Positions 35,580-44,868 of a DNA stretch of 64,000 nt are shown piece by piece (the stretch's first letter is position 1; each line of letters begins with the position of its first letter). The DNA comes from Ichthyocystis sparus (GTDB lineage: Bacteria > Pseudomonadota > Gammaproteobacteria > Burkholderiales > 2013Ark19i): assembly GCF_900078755.1 (NCBI RefSeq), contig NZ_FKIH01000028.1. One strand, given 5' to 3'. The position numbers were made by a program, and so were the translations under genes. Under the pieces are notes generated by a model. The model had not been told where the DNA came from, ran no database searches, and was given only the letters and a program-made list of their open reading frames with translations.

Positions 35580-38396
35580 TTAACATGAAATGTTTAATTT
35601 TTCACATATATATTTCCTGACACATATTTCTGAAAACGAATTAATACATTCTTGTGTAATTTCGTTCTTGAATGCATTGAATAATTTATCAATAATTTCT
35701 TCTGTGGGGAGTGCTACAACATTATCAATCAAAACTATTGACTCCCGAGATAAACGTCTTATTTCTTCTTCAAACAAAAATATAATTCTATCTATGAAAA
35801 ATCTTACTGATCTATAATTGCCAAGCACTAAACCACGTGTGTGAAGGAACAAACTATTGTACTGGATAGTATTATAAGTAATATAGTTGCATTCATTAAT
35901 AACATACTCCACGCTATCCATCATAAATTGATTTTCATGTACAGATTGTAAAATATTTCTTCCTAGTGCAGAAATTTCTTGTAATGATCTTTTAGCTATT
36001 GTTATGCCATTAAAATTTTTGAAAAGGGCGCTTGTAAAAAAATTGTAGTCTGCATTACTTATTGTTGATTGCAGCATATTGGGCAATTCAGAGATAGCAT
36101 ATCTCAGTACATCTAATGATAGTTCTGGAGAATAAGATAACTTATTTTCTGCTCTTCGTGGTGTTATAGCTGAAGCAGATGATTTAGAGGTCAATAGTTC
36201 CTTTTCATAAAAAAAACATTTTGTCATTGATATACCATAAGATAATTCTTTGTCACATTGCCTGATTAAGTCCAATTCATCTTCGCAAATTTTAGAAAAT
36301 TTATTTAAATAATAACTATTACTTAGTATTAGTTGTTTAATAGTATAAATATTATTTCCTGGAATGAGTACATACGATGATAATTCTAATTCCAGATTTA
36401 TTAATTTATGATAGACAAGGGATGCAAGCATATTCATAAGATTGGAATAGAAATTTGAGAAGTCTGGATCTTTGATATGGGATGACCTTATATATGGCTT
36501 CATTTCGAGCAAAAATGACTCTTCAAGTTTACTGTGCGTAAAACAAGAATTTCTTATAGCTGATGAATACACTCCATTAGATAGGTGATTACTATTTATT
36601 CTAATATTACTGATAAGTGAGATATCGTTCTTGCCTACAAAGTTCATTTCTGGAGGGTTATATATAGTATTTTCATAATACAAAAATCTATTATTGATCT
36701 TGTCTACAACTTTTATCTTTTTCCCATACAAGCACATAGTTTCGTATTTTAAATATTCCAATAATCTACTAGAGAATATCAGAATATCATTCTCTGATGA
36801 CTCACTTATGGTGTTACTCAAATAATCGTAGAAAAATCTAAATTCTCTAATCTTTTTACATATCTCTTCCTTGAAATCGTAAACTGTCCGGTGAATTGTG
36901 TCATAAAAACCAGATGCACTATGTTCTGGGATGCTTCCAGTAGCATTATACGAATCAATTGCCAAATTTATTTCAGTAATAGATCTAATCCCAGGATATA
37001 CAGCAGATTGTGATACATTATCTGATATTCTATTACCAATTTCTTTGATTTTTTGCAATAATTGTCTTTGAAGATACAAACCGCACAATTTTCCAAAAAA
37101 AGAGAACAATATAAACTTGGAGTCTATCTCAGTTATAAACTCTACTATCCTCTCTATCAAGTTTGAAACAGAATCAACTATGATATTGTTAAATATATTA
37201 AGGCGCTTCTTTTTATTAGGTGCAAAGAAAGATATATCATTTATATTGGTGGTAGTGAACATTTTACAAGGAATGATGCTGTAAATATCATTTTTTACTT
37301 TATGCTCAATAATACTCATGCACTTTTCTGATAGCTTACTAAAGAAAGTAGGGTTATTTATGGCAGCGTTCCTAAGATCTTCTATTGACATGCCATATTC
37401 TATCTGTATTGAATGTTCTGCCTCTACATTTTCTACTTCTTCAATGACCAGAGATATAAACACTTTTTCTAGAAAGTGTAATACTACCGAAAAGTTTTTT
37501 TCTTCATGCTTATTAGTATTACCATATGCTTCGTATTTTCTACGATATGTCATTGCTTCAATTTTACTTTCTATTTCTCCTAGACCAATTTCTTTGACGG
37601 CTAAGCTATATATTCCATCTTTCCATGACAATAATGAAGTTCCAAATTCGTATTCTATAAGCTCACAGGAAGGATAATTAATGGCATATGAGTCACATAT
37701 GGTAATTTTTTCTGCAAATGCTATAGCATCTCTACATTTATTGGGTAATGCGTATTTATGTTCATCCATGATTTTTTTTATAGTTTCATCTTTATCCAGC
37801 ATCATTATTTGATGTTCTTTTTCTGTTACACAGTTGCTGTTGTTTAATTCAGATGTGCTGACTGTCTCATCTTCATCTTGAAATGGTAATCTGTAGTCAT
37901 ATAAATAATCTTGAAATGGCAGCCTGTAGTCATATAAGTTATCTTGAAATGTTAGTATTTGGTCATATGAATCATCATGAGTCATGATGCTATCTTCATC
38001 TGTTGCCATTGTTTGATGTCCTTTTTTTGTTATGTAGTTGTTACTGTTTGATTTAGATGTGCTGGGAATTTCATCTTCATCTTGAAACGGCAGTTTGTAT
38101 TCATATTCTTCTGTAATTTGTGTAATATCATGCTGATTTGATAGCATTTGATAATTTTTCACATAGTAACTTTCGTCAACTAAGTGCACACTAGTAGTAG
38201 CCGTATTAGTAGTTATATCGTATTCATTGTTGTACTGGGATGATGATATTTGATGCAATTCGCCATACATATTTTCAGTTATATTCCCAGATGATTGATC
38301 AATGTTTTGATTTTTATGTTCATAAGTACTTTCTAAATCAATCAGCTCAGAAATATCAGCCAATGTATCGCAATGTGATATGTGGTAATAATTCAT
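35580..38396 (-). CDS. array paralog G: repeat-bearing protein of unknown function (938 aa)
   Basis: The open frame begins 8 codons earlier, but ATG at 38394-38396 gives the family start MNYYHISHCD. The leader (1-232) contains two modules with PSTSKSN and VSTSELN and a short tandem duplication LYDYRLPFQD (154-163 and 165-174). DEHKYALP (211-218) precedes the conserved region, which begins near 233 with GTSLLSW at 252-258. GMSIEDLRNAAINN, FFGKLCGLYLQRQLLQKI and IAKRSLQEISALGR follow. Closest to paralog D in the C-terminal third. It is the first gene in the direction of transcription of the array and lacks a clear copy of the shared upstream element. Confidence 0.9.
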   Translation of the reverse strand: MNYYHISHCDTLADISELIDLESTYEHKNQNIDQSSGNITENMYGELHQISSSQYNNEYDITTNTATTSVHLVDESYYVKNYQMLSNQHDITQITEEYEYKLPFQDEDEIPSTSKSNSNNYITKKGHQTMATDEDSIMTHDDSYDQILTFQDNLYDYRLPFQDYLYDYRLPFQDEDETVSTSELNNSNCVTEKEHQIMMLDKDETIKKIMDEHKYALPNKCRDAIAFAEKITICDSYAINYPSCELIEYEFGTSLLSWKDGIYSLAVKEIGLGEIESKIEAMTYRRKYEAYGNTNKHEEKNFSVVLHFLEKVFISLVIEEVENVEAEHSIQIEYGMSIEDLRNAAINNPTFFSKLSEKCMSIIEHKVKNDIYSIIPCKMFTTTNINDISFFAPNKKKRLNIFNNIIVDSVSNLIERIVEFITEIDSKFILFSFFGKLCGLYLQRQLLQKIKEIGNRISDNVSQSAVYPGIRSITEINLAIDSYNATGSIPEHSASGFYDTIHRTVYDFKEEICKKIREFRFFYDYLSNTISESSENDILIFSSRLLEYLKYETMCLYGKKIKVVDKINNRFLYYENTIYNPPEMNFVGKNDISLISNIRINSNHLSNGVYSSAIRNSCFTHSKLEESFLLEMKPYIRSSHIKDPDFSNFYSNLMNMLASLVYHKLINLELELSSYVLIPGNNIYTIKQLILSNSYYLNKFSKICEDELDLIRQCDKELSYGISMTKCFFYEKELLTSKSSASAITPRRAENKLSYSPELSLDVLRYAISELPNMLQSTISNADYNFFTSALFKNFNGITIAKRSLQEISALGRNILQSVHENQFMMDSVEYVINECNYITYNTIQYNSLFLHTRGLVLGNYRSVRFFIDRIIFLFEEEIRRLSRESIVLIDNVVALPTEEIIDKLFNAFKNEITQECINSFSEICVRKYICEKLNISC

Positions 38397-39902
38397 ATGG
38401 ACGCTGAGTTGGATAGTCAATGCAAGACGATGGGGTTAATTATCATGCTAATTTTTGACATCAATTAAGCCACCTAAACTTGCTTAGGTTGGTGATCGTT
38501 TTCTTTACTGATACTACAGATATCTTCATAAAAGAAGACAATTTAAGCGTAATGTGATCATCAAAAAAGTATCTGTAATGCATTTTACACATCACACGAT
38601 ACATTATAATCATATAAAAAGTAAGTTCCAACTTATTACTATAAATTTTATTTGTTCCCTTCGTTTGACTGCATCATTACATTTTTTAATTTTCCATACT
38701 TACCTATATACATTTAAATATACATAGGAACCTACATTGTAGTAACAAATATATATAACTAGAATTTGTCACCAGTAGATCGATCTGTGTGTTTCAGTAA
38801 TTATCAAGAACAAAATTAAGTTTGTTAAGTAGTATTAAGAAGAAATTTATGAATATCTCGATGCCTATAAGACGTTCTAATAATTAGTATTTTTTATTTG
38901 CATAAATGGATGAAAAAGATCGTGCAAAAAATAATCATTGATATATTCATATGTCCTTCTTGGTAATGATTATACTCCATAGGCATGAGGTAGTACGTCT
39001 TATAGCACTATCGCTATAATAGATAGGAGAGTTTACTTTTTTTATATTTACACCAAAGATAATTTTTATTTTCTTCAGTAAAAGAACAAGTTAATGTTTG
39101 TACCCAGTACATTGAACGCTATTTTTTTTGATACGTATGCCTATGAATTTATATGCCTATAAATTTTAAATTTAATCAAAAATATGTATTGTTTGCACAT
39201 AAATTTAGTTTTGTTGATTTTTTACTTATTTGCTGGAGTTAGTGCTGTAGACAAAGTTATTGCTTAAATAGCATTACCTATTAAAAACTATATAATGAGA
39301 ATGCTATAGCTAAAGTGATCTACTGCTCTATTTGTACAGTAAACATAGTGCACAGTAAACAGAGTTTTTGAAGAATTTTTTACCACTTATCATGGGCATT
39401 ATTAAGGGTTCTACTTTCAATAGAGCATTTGTTCATCACATACTTAACTCATTATTTGATTAGATGTTATTCTGATTTTTCCACAGGTTTTAACACAGGA
39501 AATGTTAGTGATATTTTGTAAATGTGGATCCTTTTTAGTATGAATTTTTCATCTTGTAAGTACACGAATAAGTTAAGACTATAACAACCAAGTGTTTATT
39601 ATAGGATTTAATTTATATTGATTGATGAATTCTTATTTGTCATGTCATTGCATACCTTAATATCTGATTTAATAAGAATTAATGATTACTAAGAGGTCTT
39701 GATTTCAATAAGTATGATAGCAATATATTAGATATAGGGAATTATTGTATTAATGAAGAGACCAATGAAGCAATTTTTGATTTCACATGGTCTATCCCGT
39801 ATGGTACATCTGGTGATATCATGTACGATGTTCTTACTTTTCAGCATAGCGAAGTTTGTTGTGACAATAACGAGGTTTCTATAATGGCAAGGGGAGCTTT
39901 GC
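38397..39902. other. 1.5-kb AT-rich region without a supported gene
   Basis: The largest gene-free stretch of the window, between the array (minus) and rlmE (plus). Only short frames occur, e.g. 39184-39267 (27 codons, signal-peptide-like) and 39753-39884 (43 codons, one hydrophobic stretch). ACAGTAAACA occurs twice near 39336-39360, and a TATAAT followed by AGGAG lies near 39015-39030 without an ORF behind it. It may hold promoters for paralog G and for rlmE, a decayed gene, or an RNA; nothing can be named. Confidence 0.55.
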
Positions 39903-40514
39903 TTGTCGTCTAGTTCTAGTCGTTGGCTCCAAAGGCAAAGAAGGGATAAGTACGTACGGGATGCTAAGGTGGCTGGATATAGGTCTCGTGCCGCTTTCAA
40001 GCTATTGGAAATTAGTAGGCGGACCGGGATGTTTCGTTCTGTGCGCAGAGTTGTCGATTTAGGGGCTGCCCCCGGTGGTTGGTCGCAGGTTGTTAGTAGT
40101 ATACTTGACCCTCAATCCGCCGTTTTCGCTATTGATAAGCTCAGTATGGATAGTATACCTGGTGTTCAGTTCAGGAAGGCTGATATAACTGATGCGTGTT
40201 TTAGTGAGGAGATGAAAGTTTGGGTGGGTGTTTCCTCCCTAGATCTTGTTTTATCCGATATTGCCCCCAACTTAAGTGGCATTGCTTCTGTTGATCAGGC
40301 TAGCATGAGTGGTCTGGTTATGATTGCTGCCAATTTTTGTGAGATTTATCTTAAAAAAGGTGGTAATTTTTTGGTCAAAGTCTTTGAAGGCGATGAATTA
40401 CCAAGAATTAAAGATCGCCTTAGGGGAGAGTTTTCCAAAATTACTATACTTAAGCCTAAGGCTTCTCGTTCTGATTCTGCAGAACTTTATTTGTGGTGTT
40501 GTGGGCGTCGGTAG
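39903..40514 (+). CDS. rlmE: 23S rRNA (uridine-2552-2'-O)-methyltransferase
   Basis: Methylates U2552 in the A-loop of 23S rRNA using SAM. The 203-residue protein shows YRSRAAFKLLEI (residues 25-36), the SAM motif VVDLGAAPGGWSQV (50-63), LVLSDIAPNLSG with the catalytic Asp, and LVKVFEG with the catalytic Lys. It starts at TTG 39903 behind AAGGGGAG. The gene precedes ftsH, the common proteobacterial pairing. Confidence 0.94.
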   Translation: MSSSSSRWLQRQRRDKYVRDAKVAGYRSRAAFKLLEISRRTGMFRSVRRVVDLGAAPGGWSQVVSSILDPQSAVFAIDKLSMDSIPGVQFRKADITDACFSEEMKVWVGVSSLDLVLSDIAPNLSGIASVDQASMSGLVMIAANFCEIYLKKGGNFLVKVFEGDELPRIKDRLRGEFSKITILKPKASRSDSAELYLWCCGRR

Positions 40515-40617
40515 GTGTTTTTGGTGCTTGTTTGACTTACAATGCATGCGTGTGAGTATGTTGGCTCTTGGTGCGTGTAGTCCTCATCTGGGAGAGATTT
40601 CTGAAAGAGGTGCCTCT

Positions 40618-42537
40618 GTGAATAGTATGTTGAAAAACCTTATGATTTGGCTGGTTATCGGCGTGGTGCTAATGGTTGTTTTCGACCAGTTTGGATTCCA
40701 TGGTCCGTCTAGTACTTCAGTGTCGTACTCACGATTCATGGAGGAGTTGCATTCTGGGCGTATCAGGTCTGTAGAAATTCAGGGGCACGTAGTTAGGGCT
40801 ACTACTGTAAATAATGAAAGTGTAAAAACTTATGCTCCTAGTGATCTGTGGCTAGTAAGTGATCTTCTTAAGTCCAAGGTCGATATTGTTGCAAAACCAG
40901 AGGAAGAACCATCTTTCCTCATGAACTTATTTATTTCCTGGTTTCCTCTATTTGTTTTGGTTGTGTTGATGGTTTTCTTCATGCGTCAAATGCAGGGAGG
41001 TGGTCGAGGTGGTGCCTTCACCTTTGGTAAGTCACGTGCACGTTTGCTGGACGAAAATCAGAATTCTATTACTTTTAGTGATGTTGCTGGTTGTGACGAA
41101 GCAAAGGAGGAGGTTTCTGAATTAGTCGACTTTTTAAAGGACCCTGCTAAGTTCCAGAAGCTTGGTGGACGTATTCCTAAGGGTGTTTTGATGGTAGGTA
41201 ATCCTGGAACTGGTAAGACTCTTTTGGCCAAGGCTATCGCTGGTGAAGCTAAAGTTCCTTTCTTCAGCATTTCTGGATCTGATTTTGTTGAAATGTTTGT
41301 TGGTGTTGGTGCTGCTCGTGTTAGGGATATGTTTGAGCAAGCTAAGAAATGTGCCCCGTGTATAATCTTTATAGACGAGATTGATGCTGTTGGTCGCCAG
41401 CGAGGGGCTGGATTGGGTGGTGGTAATGATGAGCGTGAGCAGACTTTGAATCAAATGTTGGTTGAAATGGATGGTTTTGAGGGGTCATCTGGGATAATTG
41501 TTATAGCAGCTACTAATCGTCCAGATGTTCTTGATCCTGCTTTGCTTCGACCGGGTCGATTTGATCGCCAGGTTGTGGTTCCCTTGCCTGACATTCGTGG
41601 TCGTGAGCAAATATTAAAGGTACATGTTAGAAAGGTACCGATGGCGGATGATGTTCGTATTGATATCTTGGCTCGAGGAACCCCTGGTTTTTCTGGGGCC
41701 GATTTGGCTAATCTTGTTAATGAGGGCGCGTTGTTTGCTGCCCGTGCTAACAAAAAGTTTGTGGATATGAGTGATTTTGAGAGTGCCAAGGATAAGATTA
41801 TGATGGGATCTGAACGCCGTTCTATGGTTATGTCTGAAGATGAGCGTTGCAATACTGCATATCATGAATCCGGTCATGCCGTTGTTGCTATGAGTTTGAA
41901 ACACTCTGATCCTGTACATAAAGTTACTATTATTCCTAGGGGGCGTTCTTTGGGTTTGACCATGCAATTGCCAATAGAAGATCGCTATTCCATGAACCGT
42001 GAGCAGTTGTTGGATCGTTTGGCCGTTTTGTTTGGTGGTAGAATTGCTGAAGAGTTGTTTATGAATCAAATGACCACAGGTGCTAGTAATGATTTTGAGA
42101 GAGCTACCGATATGGCTCGAGCAATGGTTACTCGCTATGGAATGTCTGATGAACTTGGAGCAATGGTTTATGTAGACAGTGAGTCTAGCTCAATTTGGGG
42201 TCGATCTCCCTGGCATAATGTTTCTGAAATGACTAGACAACAGGTAGATAGGGAGATTCGTTTGTTGATAGACTCTCAGTACGATCTTGCTAGGAAAATA
42301 CTGGAGGGCTGTAGGGATCGTGTTGAAGCTATGGCTAAGGCACTTTTAGAGTGGGAGACCTTGGATGCCGATCAGCTCAAGGATATAATGGAGGGCCGTG
42401 AGCCTTCTCCACCAAAGGGTGATACTACTCTCCCATCTAAGAAGGGTGATTCCTCTACTGGGCAAGGTGATGCTGCTACTGCTTCCACTGTTGATACTCC
42501 CTCTGAGCCCGAAGGTCCTCGTTCTTTGCCGTCTTAG
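40618..42537 (+). CDS. ftsH: ATP-dependent zinc metalloprotease FtsH
   Basis: Membrane-anchored AAA+ protease that degrades short-lived and misfolded membrane proteins. The start is set at GTG 40618, seven bases after GAAAGAGG, giving 639 residues; the open frame runs further upstream. Two transmembrane segments (about 6-23 and 105-125) precede the AAA domain with Walker A GNPGTGKT (194-201), Walker B IIFIDEID and the second region of homology ATNRPDVLDPALLRPGRFDR. The zinc motif HESGH is at 416-420. The low-complexity tail (STGQGDAATAS) is typical. Confidence 0.96.
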   Translation: MNSMLKNLMIWLVIGVVLMVVFDQFGFHGPSSTSVSYSRFMEELHSGRIRSVEIQGHVVRATTVNNESVKTYAPSDLWLVSDLLKSKVDIVAKPEEEPSFLMNLFISWFPLFVLVVLMVFFMRQMQGGGRGGAFTFGKSRARLLDENQNSITFSDVAGCDEAKEEVSELVDFLKDPAKFQKLGGRIPKGVLMVGNPGTGKTLLAKAIAGEAKVPFFSISGSDFVEMFVGVGAARVRDMFEQAKKCAPCIIFIDEIDAVGRQRGAGLGGGNDEREQTLNQMLVEMDGFEGSSGIIVIAATNRPDVLDPALLRPGRFDRQVVVPLPDIRGREQILKVHVRKVPMADDVRIDILARGTPGFSGADLANLVNEGALFAARANKKFVDMSDFESAKDKIMMGSERRSMVMSEDERCNTAYHESGHAVVAMSLKHSDPVHKVTIIPRGRSLGLTMQLPIEDRYSMNREQLLDRLAVLFGGRIAEELFMNQMTTGASNDFERATDMARAMVTRYGMSDELGAMVYVDSESSSIWGRSPWHNVSEMTRQQVDREIRLLIDSQYDLARKILEGCRDRVEAMAKALLEWETLDADQLKDIMEGREPSPPKGDTTLPSKKGDSSTGQGDAATASTVDTPSEPEGPRSLPS

Positions 42538-42602
42538 TGCTTGGTTTTATTGTGTTTCTGCGATTGTGATAGAGGCACTCGTGGGTATTATGTTGGGTCC
42601 TA

Positions 42603-43973
42603 ATGTTCGCTCATCCTCCTTTGTCTCTCGAATTCGGGACTGATGGGATTCGCGGGCGCTGCGGTGTTTTTCCCGTAACGTCGCCAGCTTTTCGCCGTAT
42701 TGCTTTTTCTTATGCGAGCATTATGTCTCGCATGCATCCTTCCAGCACGCCAATTGTTTTGGTTGGCCGTGATACACGCGCTAGTAGCTTATCTCTCTCA
42801 GAAGCAGTTATGTCCGGCTTGGTCTTAGCAGGTGTTGATGTATGGGATGTGGGAGTTGCAAGTACGCCTATTATTTCTTCCATAGTGCACAAGAATGATA
42901 TTTTGGGGGGTATCGTTGTTAGCGCTTCCCATAATCAGTACCATGATAACGGTCTGAAATTTTTTTCTGGTGCTGGATTAAAGGTTTCATCAAATGTAGA
43001 AGTGGAAATAATTAATCTATTCTATAAGGTTGATGAATACCAGTCTTCTTCTGGGCGTATTTACCATAGACCTGAGCTTTTGAACGAGTATTTAAGTAGT
43101 TGCTATAATTACTTTTCTAGATACTATTCTCCTTTGCCATTCAAAATAGCTATAGATTGTTCTCACGGTGCTCTCTATAGAATTGCTCCGTCCTTGTTTA
43201 GATCTTTGGGTTTTGATGTTCTACCCCTTTGCTGCCAACCTAATGGATACAATATTAATAATTTATGTGGATCTACTTCCCCAGATTTTTTAGTTGATGT
43301 TGTGAAATCAGGTAGTGCAGATATTGGTCTTTGCTTTGATGGTGATGGGGATCGTGTGCTTGTTGTTATGCCAGATGGAAGTGTTTGCGATGGAAGCACA
43401 ATACTTTATTTATTTTCTAAGCGCTGGTTAATTGATACTCCATTATCTGGTGTTGTTGGTACAGTGATGACTAATTCTGCGTTAGAGGATTTTTTTAAAA
43501 TGGAGGGTATTCCATTTTATCGTTCACTTGTCGGTGATAAAAATATTGTTCAAAAAATGGCCACAGAAAATGCTTCTCTTGGAGGAGAGCCTTCCGGACA
43601 TTTAATTGTTAATAGGGATGGTTGGTTTTGCTCTGACGCCATGTTTAATATAATTGAGCTTCTGTTTGCTTTTCCTATCCTGGATGATGTGTACTCCGCT
43701 TTTCTAGATTTTTCACCATACCCTCAAAGGCTGTTGAACCTGAGAGTGAAGAAACACTACAATTGGGAAAAAGATTTTACGCTACAGTCTTTTTTGTCGT
43801 CGTGTAGAGTAACTGAGGGAGATTCTTTTCGTGTCTTGATAAGATTGTCTGGCACAGAGCCTGTTTTAAGAATTATGCTAGAGTCAAGGAGTGAAGAATT
43901 TGTTTCTGAAGCTGCTTTGCATGTTTCTCATATTGTAAATCATGCCCAAGGCTTTGTAGATGCTGTGGTGTGA
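42603..43973 (+). CDS. glmM: phosphoglucosamine mutase
   Basis: Interconverts glucosamine-6-P and glucosamine-1-P for UDP-GlcNAc synthesis. The 456-residue protein shows FGTDGIRG at 11-18, the phosphoserine motif SASHNQ with Ser109, the Mg-binding DGDGDR at 246-251 and the sugar-phosphate motif RLSGTEP near the C-terminus. The usual proline after HN is Gln. It comes before folP here, whereas folP-glmM is the more familiar order. The ribosome-binding site before ATG is weak. Confidence 0.95.
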   Translation: MFAHPPLSLEFGTDGIRGRCGVFPVTSPAFRRIAFSYASIMSRMHPSSTPIVLVGRDTRASSLSLSEAVMSGLVLAGVDVWDVGVASTPIISSIVHKNDILGGIVVSASHNQYHDNGLKFFSGAGLKVSSNVEVEIINLFYKVDEYQSSSGRIYHRPELLNEYLSSCYNYFSRYYSPLPFKIAIDCSHGALYRIAPSLFRSLGFDVLPLCCQPNGYNINNLCGSTSPDFLVDVVKSGSADIGLCFDGDGDRVLVVMPDGSVCDGSTILYLFSKRWLIDTPLSGVVGTVMTNSALEDFFKMEGIPFYRSLVGDKNIVQKMATENASLGGEPSGHLIVNRDGWFCSDAMFNIIELLFAFPILDDVYSAFLDFSPYPQRLLNLRVKKHYNWEKDFTLQSFLSSCRVTEGDSFRVLIRLSGTEPVLRIMLESRSEEFVSEAALHVSHIVNHAQGFVDAVV

Positions 43974-43992
43974 ATAGCGGGATTTTGGGGTT

Positions 43993-44868
43993 ATGATGCA
44001 TCATGGAGAATTTTCACCGATTAAATGGCGTTGTGGCAGGTATTTGCTGGATATTAATCGTCCTTTAATTATGTCCGTTGTTAATGTAACTCCCGACTCA
44101 TTTTCTGGAGATGGTCTTTTGTCATCTCTTAAAAATTATTCTGACATTGAAGCACATTTATCTAATCTCGTAGAGTTAGGAGCAGATATTATAGATATTG
44201 GTGGTGAATCTACCCGTCCTGGGACAGAAGCTGTGTCTGAGCAAGAGGAGTTAGACAGAGTTATGCCATTTTTGGAAGTGGCAGTTGGCCTAGGTGTACC
44301 AGTATCTGTAGATACATATAAGCCTTCAGTTATGAAGCATAGTATTGCTTTGGGTGTTGATATAATCAACGATATTTCAGCCCTACGAGGGGATGGGGCA
44401 CTGGATGTAGTTTCTCACTCTTCTGTTGGGGTTGTTTTAATGCATATGCAGGGCAATCCCAGCAACATGCAGCTAAATCCTGTTTACGCCAATGTTGTTG
44501 GTGAGGTGCTTGCTTTTTTGAGGGAGAGAGTTGAGGTTTGCTTAGGTGTTGGCGTAAGTCCTGATCGCTTGTGTATTGATCCAGGTATTGGTTTTGGCAA
44601 GTTGCTAGAACATAATTTAGAGTTACTTTCTGGTCTAAGGGATTTTGTAAAAATGAGATACCCTGTTCTAGTTGGCCCATCCTTAAAAAGTTATTTGGGA
44701 CTCTTTCTTGGCCGAAACATTAGAGAACGTTTATATGGTACTATATCTTCTTGTTTAGCTGCCTGTTGTCTTGGCGCTCATATAGTACGGGTTCATGATG
44801 TGTCTGCTGTTCGTGATGCTTTGATTGTTTGGAAAAAAATAATTGCTACGGGGTGGGGGGATTTCTAG
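43993..44868 (+). CDS. folP: dihydropteroate synthase
   Basis: Condenses p-aminobenzoate with hydroxymethyl-dihydropterin pyrophosphate in folate synthesis; target of sulfonamides. The 291-residue protein has NVTPDSFSGDG (31-41), IDIGGESTRPG, DTYKP, NDIS, IDPGIGFGK and the C-terminal RVHDV. The SRKS motif reads SLKS (Leu231 in place of Arg), while the pterin-binding Lys is kept. Its TAG overlaps the pstS GTG by one base. Confidence 0.94.
   Translation: MMHHGEFSPIKWRCGRYLLDINRPLIMSVVNVTPDSFSGDGLLSSLKNYSDIEAHLSNLVELGADIIDIGGESTRPGTEAVSEQEELDRVMPFLEVAVGLGVPVSVDTYKPSVMKHSIALGVDIINDISALRGDGALDVVSHSSVGVVLMHMQGNPSNMQLNPVYANVVGEVLAFLRERVEVCLGVGVSPDRLCIDPGIGFGKLLEHNLELLSGLRDFVKMRYPVLVGPSLKSYLGLFLGRNIRERLYGTISSCLAACCLGAHIVRVHDVSAVRDALIVWKKIIATGWGDF

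Noticed and set aside
14400..38500. Transposase, integrase or phage genes bordering the array
   Set aside because: None was seen in either strand of the spacers or flanks; mobility of the array is not supported by the sequence.
39184..39267. 27-codon signal-peptide-like ORF
   Set aside because: Stops immediately after the hydrophobic segment and has no ribosome-binding site; could be a gene remnant but cannot be supported.
39753..39884. 43-codon ORF with a hydrophobic stretch just before rlmE
   Set aside because: No ribosome-binding site or family resemblance; short frames of this size are expected in a 1.5-kb spacer. Kept only as a possible small membrane peptide.
40324..40617. N-terminal extension of the ftsH frame overlapping rlmE
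   Set aside because: The extra 98 codons overlap rlmE and lack FtsH similarity; GTG 40618 with GAAAGAGG gives the normal FtsH length.
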